Origin: Pirellula sp.
GTDB lineage: Bacteria > Planctomycetota > Planctomycetia > Pirellulales > Pirellulaceae
Length of the DNA: 57,097 nucleotides
Assembly: GCA_021299695.1 (NCBI GenBank)
Contig: JAJTEK010000031.1
Span: 1 to 57,097 of the forward strand
Direction of reading: 5' to 3'
Part shown: piece after piece, positions 1-8,135 of the stretch
Position numbering within the stretch: the stretch's first letter is position 1
Layout: every line of letters begins with the position of its first letter
Made by a program: the position numbers and the translations under genes
The notes under the pieces: model-generated
Told to the model about the DNA's origin: nothing
Seen by the model: only the letters and a program-made list of their open reading frames with translations
Database searches by the model: none

Positions 1-2
1 AC

Positions 3-89
3 GTCATCGTCTTGAGCAATGAGGACTTGAGCAACCCTTATCCGTTGATTGCGATGTATGAGAACGGAGAAGAGCAACCGGTTTATTAA
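3..89 (+). CDS. C-terminal end of an unidentified protein (5' truncated)
   Basis: Only the last 28 codons are in the window. The frame starting at base 3 is open from the window edge and ends at TAA 87-89, encoding a tail that finishes with ...NGEEQPVY. The other two forward frames hit stops within 21 bases. The fragment is too short to name a family. It is followed within 15 bases by the first copy of the 218-bp repeat family, so the gene seems to end an operon. It could be a chance open frame, but the acidic, polar tail looks like a normal C-terminus. Confidence 0.45.
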   Translation, partial: VIVLSNEDLSNPYPLIAMYENGEEQPVY

Positions 90-102
90 CCAGCAGCGAG
101 GT

Positions 103-241
103 GGTTTTTGGCACTGATAAGCGTCCCAAGTTCACCGCAAAGGCGCGAAGTTCGCCAAGGCTAAGAATCAGGCAAGAAGTTCTTGGTTCGGACCAACCTA
201 TTTTGAATGGAAAAAAGGCAGGTACTGTTCCCGGGTTTTGT
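103..241 (+). repeat. Partial copy of the 218-bp repeat unit
   Basis: This stretch matches about 137 bases of the units at 831-1485: it begins with the TTTTTG.CACTGATAAGCG part, runs through the CACCGCAAAGGCGCGAAG core and AATGGAAAAAAGGCAGGTAC, and stops after GGTTTTGTC. After base 241 similarity ends and a unique segment of about 470 bp follows. The repeat resumes near 710, so the unique segment is bounded by two copies of the same roughly 68-bp stretch (174-241 and 712-781). Confidence 0.8.
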
Positions 242-472
242 CAGGGCTGTTAGACCTTTTGAACAACAAATTCTGCTCAAGAGTAATTTTTTACCGGTTA
301 TACAACAACGCGATCGCTTTCAAGTGTTTTTCCATGTAAACTGTTCAAGGCCGAAGCGATTCTACCGAATAATGCGGATGCTGAGAGTTGCAGTTTTAGT
401 AGATCAACTCCCCAGGGTTTTCATTCGCAAGAAACAGAACGTACTTATCTCATCGATCTAAGGTGCCTCAGA

Positions 473-712
473 ATGCTTAAACGCTTCAAGATTCCACTCA
501 TCGCTACCGCAGTGACTTTTACGTTGACTGTCATCTTCAGTGTGATCATGATCACCGCGATCGAAAACTCAAGTCGTTCAGATCGAGAGCGGGATCTGCG
601 CATAGAAAAAGCCGGAGTTGCCGCGGCGTATTTCTTCTTGTTCACCACGACTCCATTTTGGTTGATCACTTCTTTCAAGATCGGTGCAGAGCGAAGGCGC
701 AAAAGCAAGTGA
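473..712 (+). CDS. Small two-helix membrane protein, unknown function
   Basis: The protein has 79 residues with two strongly hydrophobic stretches, about residues 9-30 and 47-67, separated by a charged loop rich in Arg, Asp and Glu. It ends in a basic tail (ERRRKSK), so both ends are probably cytoplasmic. No family is recognised. An AGG lies about 9 bases before the ATG, a weak ribosome-binding site. The gene sits alone in the unique segment between two partial copies of the 218-bp repeat. It may have been carried in with that segment, or be a relic. The hydrophobic pattern supports coding, but no homologue is known to me. The 230 bases before it hold no recognisable gene. Confidence 0.45.
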   Translation: MLKRFKIPLIATAVTFTLTVIFSVIMITAIENSSRSDRERDLRIEKAGVAAAYFFLFTTTPFWLITSFKIGAERRRKSK

Positions 713-1520
713 AGATTCTCCTGATGCGGATCAATCTATTGTGAATAGAAAAAACCTAGCAACTTTCCCCAGGTTTTTGTCTTTGTCTTTTTCTTAGCGA
801 ACTTGGCGCCTTTGCGGTGAGTTTCGACGGATGATTCGAAAACGCGGGGACTGTCCCTGGGTTTTTGTCACTGATAAGCGTCCCAAGTTCACCGCAAAGG
901 CGCGAAGGTCGCCAAGCCTAAGAATCAGGCAAGAAGCTCTTGGTGCGGATCAATCTATTTTGAATGGAAAAAAGGCAGGTACTGTCCCCGGGTTTTGTGT
1001 TTGTCTTTTTCTTAGGGAACTTGGCGCCTTTGCGTTGAGTTTCGACGGATGACTCGAAAACGCGGGGACTGTCCCTGGGTTTTTGTCACTGATAAGCGTC
1101 CCAAGTTCACCGCAAAGGCGCGAAGGTCGCCAAGCCTAAGAATCGGGCAAGAAGCTCTTGGTACGGACCAACCTATTTTGAATGGAAAAAAGGCAGGTAC
1201 TGTCCCCGGGTTTTGTCTTTGTCTTTTTCTTAGGGAACTTGGCGCCTTTGCGGTGAGTTTCGACGGATGACTCGAAAACGCAGGTACTGTCCCTGGGTTT
1301 TTGTCACTGATAAGCGTCCCAAGTTCACCGCAAAGGCGCGAAGGTCGCCAAGGCTAAGAACCAGGCAAGAAGCTCCTGGTGCGGACCAACCTATTTTGAA
1401 TGGAAAAAAGGCAGGTACTGTTCCCAGGTTTTTGTCTTTGTCTTTTTCTTAGCGAACTTGGCGCCTTTGCGGTGAGTTTCGACGGATGACTCGAAAACTT
1501 GGGGACTGTCCCTGGGTTTT
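710..1520 (+). repeat. Tandem array of 218-bp units with internal inverted halves
   Basis: A partial unit (710-830) is followed by units starting at 831, 1049 and 1267 (periods 218, 218 and 219) and a broken unit from 1486 to about 1520. Each unit holds GGGACTGTCCC-like and AGGTACTGTCCCC motifs about 135 bases apart. It also holds an imperfect inverted pair: an ACCGCAAAGGCGCGAAG arm near the left and a CTTGGCGCCTTTGCGGT arm near the right. The units differ at a few percent of positions. The array has no coding character apart from spurious 73-codon frames. It looks like a REP-type or non-autonomous element family amplified in tandem. Confidence 0.85.
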
Positions 1521-1563
1521 TTATCGTGTGGTCGTTTCCGGCGGTGCAGCTCGATCGGATGGA

Positions 1564-3219
1564 TTAGAACTCCTCGCACATCGCGCGGACCGCTGGATTG
1601 CTCACTCGGTAGCTTACGATCTTCACATCGAGATCGCTTCGACGGTACAACTCCGCTGCCCGACGGATCGCATCGAGGATCCAATCCGGATCGTTGCCAA
1701 ACGCGCCACCACCGAGCGATGTTAAGTACACCGATCGGTTTCCAGTCTTCGACGCATTGACAAGCGCTGCTGCAAACGTCGCTTCATAAGCTGCCTGCAA
1801 AATCAATCGCGCAAACCGTTCCCACAATCGGGAAGACAAACCACTATAAGCGACCGGGAGTGCCGAACAATACGCCTGGGTCACCCTGTGCCCACAACCT
1901 TCGAGAGTCACCTGGGTATCCCACTGCACCCCAATCTTCAATTCGCAACGCAGATCGTCGAGCTGCGTCTCGGTCATCTTCTCCAATTTCAAGTTGACTT
2001 CCTTGAGCCCCTCGGCAGTGGGTAACGCATAACCATTTTGCATCCTCCAAAGGCGCTGGTCCGCATTGCCTAGCACCCTGCCGATTCCTGCGAGACAATC
2101 GACCTGCTGTGCTCGCGTCTGGCCGACCTGGCCATCCAAGTCGACCATGTAGTTTCGGTAGATCGTCCCTGCACCGCATGCGACTGCACAAGCAGGTCCT
2201 TGCGTCGGATCCCGCTCGTAGATTCCTACACCTTGCTCCGGCGTGACGTCAGGTGAAATCATCTCGAGCAAATTGAATTGCGAAGCGACTTGGAAAAATG
2301 CTCCCGCGTTCGAAGCATCGGCATGAAGGGCTTTGGCATCGCCGACGATCCCCGAAATCTTCAACTTCTTCTCCTGAGCATCCATCGGTGCGACTTGTTT
2401 GCGTAACGCACCCAGGGATACGATCTGAAGTTGCCCGCATCGGTAACTCGCACCGTTGACTCGGCTCGTCAATCGAGTCCCCTGCACGTCGATGTTTTGG
2501 CGAACTTCATCCGGGGAGCGTTCAGAAAATCCAGTGAGCTTAGTAAACCAATCGTTGCGCAAAACCGCTGTCGAGGGTGGCTTGGTCTTCGATTGACCGC
2601 GCTCTTGAGCCCAGTTCAATACGAATCGCTTTTGGGTGTCGTTCTCGGGTGCTTCGCGCCAAGACCGCTCCGTGTCGGCTTGGCGCAATTCGCTCAGCAC
2701 GTGAAACACACTCTCCTCGGTGGCGTGACCATGCTTCAAGAGCCAGCAACTGACCACCGTACCGGTTCGTCCGATGCCGCCAAAGCAGTGGACATAGACC
2801 GGGCGATTTCTCTGGATCGACGAATCGATCGCATCGAGGATGCTAGTCATTCGCTCATGGGTTGGGATATGTCGATCTTGGATGGGAAATCGAATGCATT
2901 CGATTGGATCCTCGACTCGGCTCGCCAGTTCGCTTAAGACGCCATCGTAGGGGGCAAACAGCATCCCTTGCGGGTTTCTCTCATCTTCCTCCATCAGATT
3001 GATGAACGTCCGGATGCCAGCGTCTAGCAGTCCGGACAATCGCACGATCTGATCTTGCGGATCGGGCTTACCGGCAAAAGCCCCAGCTAGAAACAGCCCC
3101 TCGAGTACCCAATAGGTTCGCGGACAAGGAGTGTTCGATGGAGGAATAGAAAAATGGGCCATGGAAATTGCAAGTCCATCGTGTGATGAGTTTGTTGACA
3201 AAAGATGATTGTACTTCAT
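1564..3219 (-). CDS. Dual-specificity protein phosphatase-like / macro-like domain fusion protein
   Basis: The 551-residue protein appears to join two catalytic modules. Residues about 35-210 carry the cysteine-phosphatase signature HCFGGIGRT at 144-152 (nucleophile Cys145, Arg151), with a general-acid Asp115 in FPIQDRHIP; this fits tyrosine/dual-specificity phosphatases. Residues about 230-551 end in a segment with LGGGAFGNDP and an Asn-Ala-Ser near it, resembling the phosphate-binding loop of macro domains of the TIGR02452/PARG-like kind, so binding or removal of ADP-ribose is possible. The phosphatase call is firm; the macro call is an inference from the motif. No signal peptide is seen, so it is cytoplasmic. 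Met20 (3162) is an alternative start and better matches the family N-terminus. It is the last gene of a minus-strand run, 160 bp after the VWA gene, with a repeat remnant between. Confidence 0.75.
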   Translation of the reverse strand: MKYNHLLSTNSSHDGLAISMAHFSIPPSNTPCPRTYWVLEGLFLAGAFAGKPDPQDQIVRLSGLLDAGIRTFINLMEEDERNPQGMLFAPYDGVLSELASRVEDPIECIRFPIQDRHIPTHERMTSILDAIDSSIQRNRPVYVHCFGGIGRTGTVVSCWLLKHGHATEESVFHVLSELRQADTERSWREAPENDTQKRFVLNWAQERGQSKTKPPSTAVLRNDWFTKLTGFSERSPDEVRQNIDVQGTRLTSRVNGASYRCGQLQIVSLGALRKQVAPMDAQEKKLKISGIVGDAKALHADASNAGAFFQVASQFNLLEMISPDVTPEQGVGIYERDPTQGPACAVACGAGTIYRNYMVDLDGQVGQTRAQQVDCLAGIGRVLGNADQRLWRMQNGYALPTAEGLKEVNLKLEKMTETQLDDLRCELKIGVQWDTQVTLEGCGHRVTQAYCSALPVAYSGLSSRLWERFARLILQAAYEATFAAALVNASKTGNRSVYLTSLGGGAFGNDPDWILDAIRRAAELYRRSDLDVKIVSYRVSNPAVRAMCEEF

Positions 3220-3344
3220 TCGTGGAATTTAGAAGTTCATCCATAAGGAAACCCCGTGAGCCAGCCAGCGCAAGCGGTTGGGCGATTTAAATTAGCCCCC
3301 CAGCACGCTGCGTCTGGGCCCCAGCAGGTTAGTGATCCCGTGAC

Positions 3345-3396
3345 CGATGAAAACGGGGGACTGTCCCGGGCGGGTTTGTTACCGATCAAGAAATGC
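3345..3396. repeat. Degenerate single copy of the 218-bp family junction motif
   Basis: The GAAAACGGGGGACTGTCCC motif followed by GGGTTTGTTACCGAT matches the start of the 218-bp units (GAAAACGCGGGGACTGTCCC then TTTTTGTCACTGAT). It overlaps the 3' end of the VWA gene (stop at 3379), so the repeat may supply part of that gene's last codons. With the array at 710-1520, it brackets the phosphatase-macro gene on both sides. Confidence 0.55.
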
Positions 3397-4563
3397 GTTG
3401 CTGGATAGGTCGCTCGTAAGTTGCCCTCGCAGCGCCTTGTCGAGCAACTCAGGCATTCGACTCGGATTGCAGGCAAAACAGGGGATCCCAATCGATGCCA
3501 ATTTCTTGGCCAGCGATTCGTCGAATATCGGTTTGCCATGATCGGCAAGCGCCAAAAGACAAACGCACTTGACCCCACTACCTACCATCTCTTCCAAACG
3601 TCGAACCAACTGGGCCTGATTCCCACCTTCGTACAAATCGGTGATCATGATGAATAGCGTTTTGCTCGGATCCTCGATGAACTTCTGGCAATAAGCTACC
3701 GATTTGTTGATGTCCGTGCCTCCCCCAAGCTGAACGCCAAAGAGCATGTTGACCGGATCATCCCCGCATTTCTCCGTCAAATCGACCACCTCGGTATCGA
3801 AGGCGATCACATGCGTCTTGAGCGCTGGCAATGAAGCAAAGATGGAACCCATGATCGCCCCATAAACGACCGAGTCGGCCATCGAACCACTCTGGTCCAT
3901 ATCGACGATCACAGTCCAACTGTTGGTGTGCTCTGCTCGCGAAAAAAAATAAACTCGCTCCGGGACAATCGTCCCTAACTTGGGCTGATAATTCTTTAAA
4001 TTCCGTCCGATCGTCCACTTCCAATCGATGCTGCTGGCATTGGGTAAAGGTGTATGCTGGCGTCGGTTGATCGCTCCCATGATCGCTTGACGAATCTGCT
4101 GCTCCAACTGCAGCTTGATATCATCGACAACGGCTTGGACAACCATCCTCGCTGTCTGTTTGGTGCGCTCGGGAATCTGTCCGCTCAACGACATCAAGGT
4201 AGCTACCAACTGAACGTTCGGCTCGACGGACTTCAACGTCTCGGGCTCGAACAGCAATTGCTTGAGCCCTTTTTTCTCGATGGCATCTTGCTGAATGACG
4301 CAAACGATGTCCTCCTTGAAATAGGTGCGGATATCCCCAAGCCATTTTGCAAGTCTCGGGGCTGATCCCCCAAGTCCCGCGCTCCGCTTGCCACCCTGGT
4401 CAAGTGCGTCGGAAGTGTCGTCGTAGATCGCTGCCAAGGCTTGGTCCATCTGAAACTGCTCTGGGGACAGATCGCACCCGGGCGAGCAACTCGCAAGCTG
4501 CTCTTGGGACGAAGCCCCCAAAATCAATCGCCATCGTTTGACCTGTTCGACCGATACGCTCAT
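3379..4563 (-). CDS. VWA domain (MIDAS) protein of the MoxR-associated cassette
   Basis: The protein has 394 residues from ATG 4563; an upstream TTG at 4590 is open, but AAAGGA lies about 9 bases before the ATG. The N-terminal 200 residues are helical and unassigned. The C-terminal half is a von Willebrand A domain with a full metal-ion-dependent adhesion site: Asp223, Ser225 and Ser227 (DMDQSGSM), Thr283 (GGGTD) and Asp309 (ITDLYEGG). VWA partners of MoxR ATPases typically bind Mg2+ and act as adaptors or substrates in assembling or inserting metal complexes. It is the last gene of the cassette, 51 bp after the DUF5682 gene. No signal peptide or membrane segment is present, so it is cytoplasmic. 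Confidence 0.85.
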   Translation of the reverse strand: MSVSVEQVKRWRLILGASSQEQLASCSPGCDLSPEQFQMDQALAAIYDDTSDALDQGGKRSAGLGGSAPRLAKWLGDIRTYFKEDIVCVIQQDAIEKKGLKQLLFEPETLKSVEPNVQLVATLMSLSGQIPERTKQTARMVVQAVVDDIKLQLEQQIRQAIMGAINRRQHTPLPNASSIDWKWTIGRNLKNYQPKLGTIVPERVYFFSRAEHTNSWTVIVDMDQSGSMADSVVYGAIMGSIFASLPALKTHVIAFDTEVVDLTEKCGDDPVNMLFGVQLGGGTDINKSVAYCQKFIEDPSKTLFIMITDLYEGGNQAQLVRRLEEMVGSGVKCVCLLALADHGKPIFDESLAKKLASIGIPCFACNPSRMPELLDKALRGQLTSDLSSNAFLDR

Positions 4564-4614
4564 CTGGAAAATCCTTTGGAAACCAACCAAAGACCGGACA
4601 CCACAGAACGACTT

Positions 4615-6951
4615 CTAAATGTCCCCAAAATCGAATTCATTCAAATCCTCCAACGCTTGTTCTTCTTGCTGCGTCAACGGGCCATCGAGCGACTCCTTGA
4701 CATCCTCGCCATGGACTCCCCAAACCTCGGCTAGATTTTCAGCGATATTCCGCTTCTCGTTAGGACTGAATTCGCCAAAAGCACGCCGCAGAAAAACCAA
4801 GGAACGTTTGAACTGCTCGTCGTCCAACGTCGCTACGTAACGATCGAGCGTATCCCAAAGGACCTGCCTTGCGATCAATCCATATCGATTCCGTTTGGCC
4901 AAACCCTCGAACCAACCGGCGCCCAAGTCGGCTGAAATGCCGGGAGAAAGCCGACGCGAAACCTCACGGACCAGCGCCTCGTTGCCCATCGATCCACGTT
5001 CGAGTAGCAACGCACAAGCATACCCGGATAGGACCGGATTTCGATTGTCTGCGTCGGAAAGCGTTTGCAACTTGCGGGTCCAGAGCGATTCATCGATTCG
5101 GTCGTGAAATTCCAATGAAACTCGATTCATCTGATCGATCGACTGCAGAAGTTCCTTGGCCGCCGTCGCGTCGCAATTGGCCGCTTCGTGCAACGCCAAG
5201 CACCCCTGAACGAACAACGCTTCGATAAGCGGTACCAGAGGCTGTGTATCGAACCGCCTGACATCGCCATAGCGGACCACCTGCATGAGCTCAAAGGCGG
5301 CAGCGGCTATGTGGCCCAGGGCAGAAGTCTCACTGGCCAGATGCTGAAGCTTTTCTCTAGCTTGCTCCATCGACTCCATCAGGTTGCACTTGCAAGCGTC
5401 ACTCACGAGCAACGCGGCCGCATCGATCGTCGGAGCGGCCTCGATGAGTTGTTTGAATCGATACCCACAGGCCAACTCGATTGTTTCCCCAAGCAACACC
5501 GATTCGACGAGCGTGATCTCGCTCTCTGGACTCCATTGCAGATTCCAACGCTCGGCCCATGTCGCCGAGTCTTGCCGAACCGGTACGTGCTCGGCAAACA
5601 GGACCCCAAGAATTCGTAAACGATGGAAAAAACTCGAACGATCCAAATCCAGAAACGCGCTCGCTTGGGTCTTGGCCTGACGATTCTCCCGCAAATCGAT
5701 CGACAACTCCTGCTTGATCGCCGTTCGGTACTTTTCCAACTTCAGACGATCGATGTGCCTGCCGAAATCCTCCTGGATTGAGGTGCGACTAACTCCCTTT
5801 GGCAGTTGCCCAATGGCCGTCCCAACATCAACCCGCATCAACGATTCTGCGATGTTGCTACGTTCCCCATGGCCCAACAACGCGATGGCAGCATCATGCA
5901 AATCCTCCAGCGTCGGATGATACCCCTCCTTAAGCGCAGAGAGCGTCTGCGCTAGTCGGACCCCTTCGATCACTTCAGCCGTTGAGCGATAAGTGCCTAA
6001 CTCGCGATAACTTCTGGCGACCGAACTGAGATAGCGTACGCCCAGTGCGTCCAAAGTATCGCTCTGGAGCGTCTCCCACAAAAGCTCAAAATAGGCCGGT
6101 GCAAGGTTCCCGGCACCGTAACCGGATTGCGTAGATAACCGGAAATACGAGTAGGGCATCAGCGTAAGTTTGCTCGCGCGGCGAGGCAAACTCTCGAACT
6201 CCTTGTCGCTCATGGCCAAATGCGATCCATTGAGCACCGGGGCATGATAAGCACCCACAATGGCGACGATCTTCTCCGGACGTATCCCCCGTGCCAATGC
6301 CCGCTCGATTTGACGACGCATGAACGCCTCTCGGACCAGATTCTCGGCGCGCCGCCGAAGCGGTTCGCTATCCAAAGCTCGAAGCGAAGTACCAAGCTCG
6401 TTGGCCGCCAACCGATAGGCATCCTCGTTGAGGTTGTGCTCGAAGCGTCGCTCCCAATAAGCGTCATAACTTGTCTCTCCTGAAATCTCAGCCAAACGAT
6501 CGTAAACCGTAACGTGACACGACTCGCTATCCGGTAGCGTGCCGTCTGCGTTCATATCGTCAGCAAATTCCTCCGGCAATTCCTGAGCCGTGCGCCCGGC
6601 AAACTCCATCTCGAGCTCCTGCAATCCCAAAAAGGCATCCGAAGGTAGATCGATGAACTCAAGCGGCTTGCGGTTCTCGTGGGCCCATAGAACAGCCTGA
6701 TACTCCGGACTGTAAATCGCCAACGGATAAACCAAAGTCCGTACGGGCAACGAATCGGTGTAAGCCAAAATGGCCACCGGTGGCTTGGTCCCTTGGTTGA
6801 CCAAGTCCCCGGTCAGTTCGACCGCATCATGCAAACCTTCAACCATGACCAAATCGGGCTCAAGGCGATCCAAGTACCGTCGCAAATGCCAAGCGCCGCT
6901 CGGGGAAAGATGCCGAACCCCGAATACGTTGATCTCCCAATGAGACGTCAT
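4615..6951 (-). CDS. DUF5682 family protein
   Basis: The protein is 778 residues long from ATG 6951, which overlaps the stop of the AAA gene as ATGA and so is preferred to the longer open frame from 7035. The N-terminus has the family signature FGVRHLSPSGAWHL (10-23) followed by LEPDLVMVEGLHDA, and further on a VAIVGAYHAPVL segment. This arrangement (G-x-x-H..., then V-x-E-G, then V-G-A-x-H) resembles TraB/TIKI/EreA-like proteins, so a hydrolase fold is possible, but that is my inference. The C-terminal 450 residues are helical. The family is regularly found beside MoxR and VWA genes; its biochemical role is unknown to me. Confidence 0.8.
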   Translation of the reverse strand: MTSHWEINVFGVRHLSPSGAWHLRRYLDRLEPDLVMVEGLHDAVELTGDLVNQGTKPPVAILAYTDSLPVRTLVYPLAIYSPEYQAVLWAHENRKPLEFIDLPSDAFLGLQELEMEFAGRTAQELPEEFADDMNADGTLPDSESCHVTVYDRLAEISGETSYDAYWERRFEHNLNEDAYRLAANELGTSLRALDSEPLRRRAENLVREAFMRRQIERALARGIRPEKIVAIVGAYHAPVLNGSHLAMSDKEFESLPRRASKLTLMPYSYFRLSTQSGYGAGNLAPAYFELLWETLQSDTLDALGVRYLSSVARSYRELGTYRSTAEVIEGVRLAQTLSALKEGYHPTLEDLHDAAIALLGHGERSNIAESLMRVDVGTAIGQLPKGVSRTSIQEDFGRHIDRLKLEKYRTAIKQELSIDLRENRQAKTQASAFLDLDRSSFFHRLRILGVLFAEHVPVRQDSATWAERWNLQWSPESEITLVESVLLGETIELACGYRFKQLIEAAPTIDAAALLVSDACKCNLMESMEQAREKLQHLASETSALGHIAAAAFELMQVVRYGDVRRFDTQPLVPLIEALFVQGCLALHEAANCDATAAKELLQSIDQMNRVSLEFHDRIDESLWTRKLQTLSDADNRNPVLSGYACALLLERGSMGNEALVREVSRRLSPGISADLGAGWFEGLAKRNRYGLIARQVLWDTLDRYVATLDDEQFKRSLVFLRRAFGEFSPNEKRNIAENLAEVWGVHGEDVKESLDGPLTQQEEQALEDLNEFDFGDI

Positions 6952-8093
6952 GACATCTGGTCCGAGCAAGCAGCAAAGAGAGACCGCCACTCGGCTCCTC
7001 GCTTCTTGAGAACATTCGCAAGATACTCTTGCCAAACGATCTTGTCTTTTTCCTCGTCCTTGATGACAGCTCCCTGAATGGAGGATGCCAGGTCTTCCGG
7101 GGAAACCTTGCCGTCGCCAAAGTTACCAGCAAGCGACATGCTTGCTGCAAGAACCGAAATCGCTTCGGCGGTCGAAAGCACCCCCGACGGAGACTTGAGC
7201 TTGTTTTTGCCGTCGAGCGTTTGGCCAGTGCGCAATTCGCGGAAGATGGTGACGACTTTTTCAATCGCCTCATCGGCCGGGACCGGGGCCTGGAGTTCCA
7301 GATTCTTGGCAAGCTCATGGACCCGCCTGCGGACAATGTCCATTTCGGTTTCTAAGGTGGCTGGCGATGGCAGTACGACGATGTTGAATCGACGCTTGAG
7401 GGCCGCCGACATGTCATTGACGCCGCGGTCTCTAGTATTGGCAGTGGCGATTACCGAAAAGCCTTTCTGCGCTGGTATCTCCATCTGTAGTTCTGGAATT
7501 GAAATCCGTTTTTCCGACAGCAAAGAGATCATCGCGTCTTGGACCTCGGATGCACACCGTGTGATCTCCTCAAAGCGAGCGATCGATCCCCCCTCCATCG
7601 CTCGCATGATGGGACTTCGAATCAGCGAGGTATTCGACGGACCTTGGGCGATAAGCAAGGCGTAGTTCCAGGTGTATCGGATCTGCTCTTCGGTCGTGCC
7701 GGCCGTACCCTGAACCACCTTGGTCGAATCGCGATTGATCGCCGCTGCCAAATGCTCCGACAACCAAGACTTGGCCGTCCCTGGTTCTCCGATCAACAAA
7801 AGGGATCGGTCGGTCAGAAGCGTCGAAATCGCGATCTCTACCAATCGCTTGTAACCCACGTACTTGGGGGTGATTGTCGTCCCTCCGACCGTACCTCCCG
7901 TGATATAGGTCAGCACCGCCCGAGGAGACAACTGCCAACCCGGTGGACGCTCATAGGAATCGGCCTGCGCAAGAGCATCGAGCTCATGGGCATAGAACTC
8001 CTCGGCTGGTGCTCGCAACACATTCCCCTGAGAGCTTGGACCACTCTCTTTTGTTGTCGTTGCGTTGAGGTCATCCTGTTTTTTCTTGGCCAT
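6948..8093 (-). CDS. MoxR-type AAA+ ATPase
   Basis: The protein has 381 residues. Walker A is GEPGTAKS at 102-109. The Walker B/acidic region is RFEEITRC (173-180), preceded by the MoxR-typical GGSIARFEE. Sensor 1 is Asn219 in IATANTRDRG, followed by the ALKRRF arginine-finger segment at 231-236. MoxR ATPases use ATP hydrolysis to remodel partner proteins, typically one carrying a VWA domain; that partner is encoded two genes downstream. The first 55 residues are polar and probably disordered. Its stop codon overlaps the DUF5682 start (ATGA at 6948-6951), so the two are translationally coupled. It lies 42 bp after the HEAT-like gene. Confidence 0.92.
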   Translation of the reverse strand: MAKKKQDDLNATTTKESGPSSQGNVLRAPAEEFYAHELDALAQADSYERPPGWQLSPRAVLTYITGGTVGGTTITPKYVGYKRLVEIAISTLLTDRSLLLIGEPGTAKSWLSEHLAAAINRDSTKVVQGTAGTTEEQIRYTWNYALLIAQGPSNTSLIRSPIMRAMEGGSIARFEEITRCASEVQDAMISLLSEKRISIPELQMEIPAQKGFSVIATANTRDRGVNDMSAALKRRFNIVVLPSPATLETEMDIVRRRVHELAKNLELQAPVPADEAIEKVVTIFRELRTGQTLDGKNKLKSPSGVLSTAEAISVLAASMSLAGNFGDGKVSPEDLASSIQGAVIKDEEKDKIVWQEYLANVLKKRGAEWRSLFAACSDQMS

Positions 8094-8135
8094 CTTTGCA
8101 ATTTCTAAATGAGAGAATGGGGTTCAATGGAAAGT

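Noticed and set aside
207-461. An 84-codon plus-strand frame before the small membrane-protein gene
   Set aside because: It begins inside the repeat copy, has no ribosome-binding site and shows no domain or hydrophobic pattern.
831-1452. Three chained open frames of 61-73 codons, each ending in the ATGA that starts the next, in the tandem repeat
   Set aside because: The frames follow from the 218-bp period (two bases more than a multiple of three) and an ATGA in each unit. Their composition is not protein-like and they cover inverted-repeat DNA.
710-1520. Integron-type attC array holding gene cassettes
   Set aside because: No integrase, no GTTRRRY core sites, and the units are near-identical rather than cassette-specific.
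6952-7035. Extended N-terminus of the DUF5682 protein
   Set aside because: It would lie within the AAA gene; the family signature begins just after ATG 6951, which overlaps the AAA stop.
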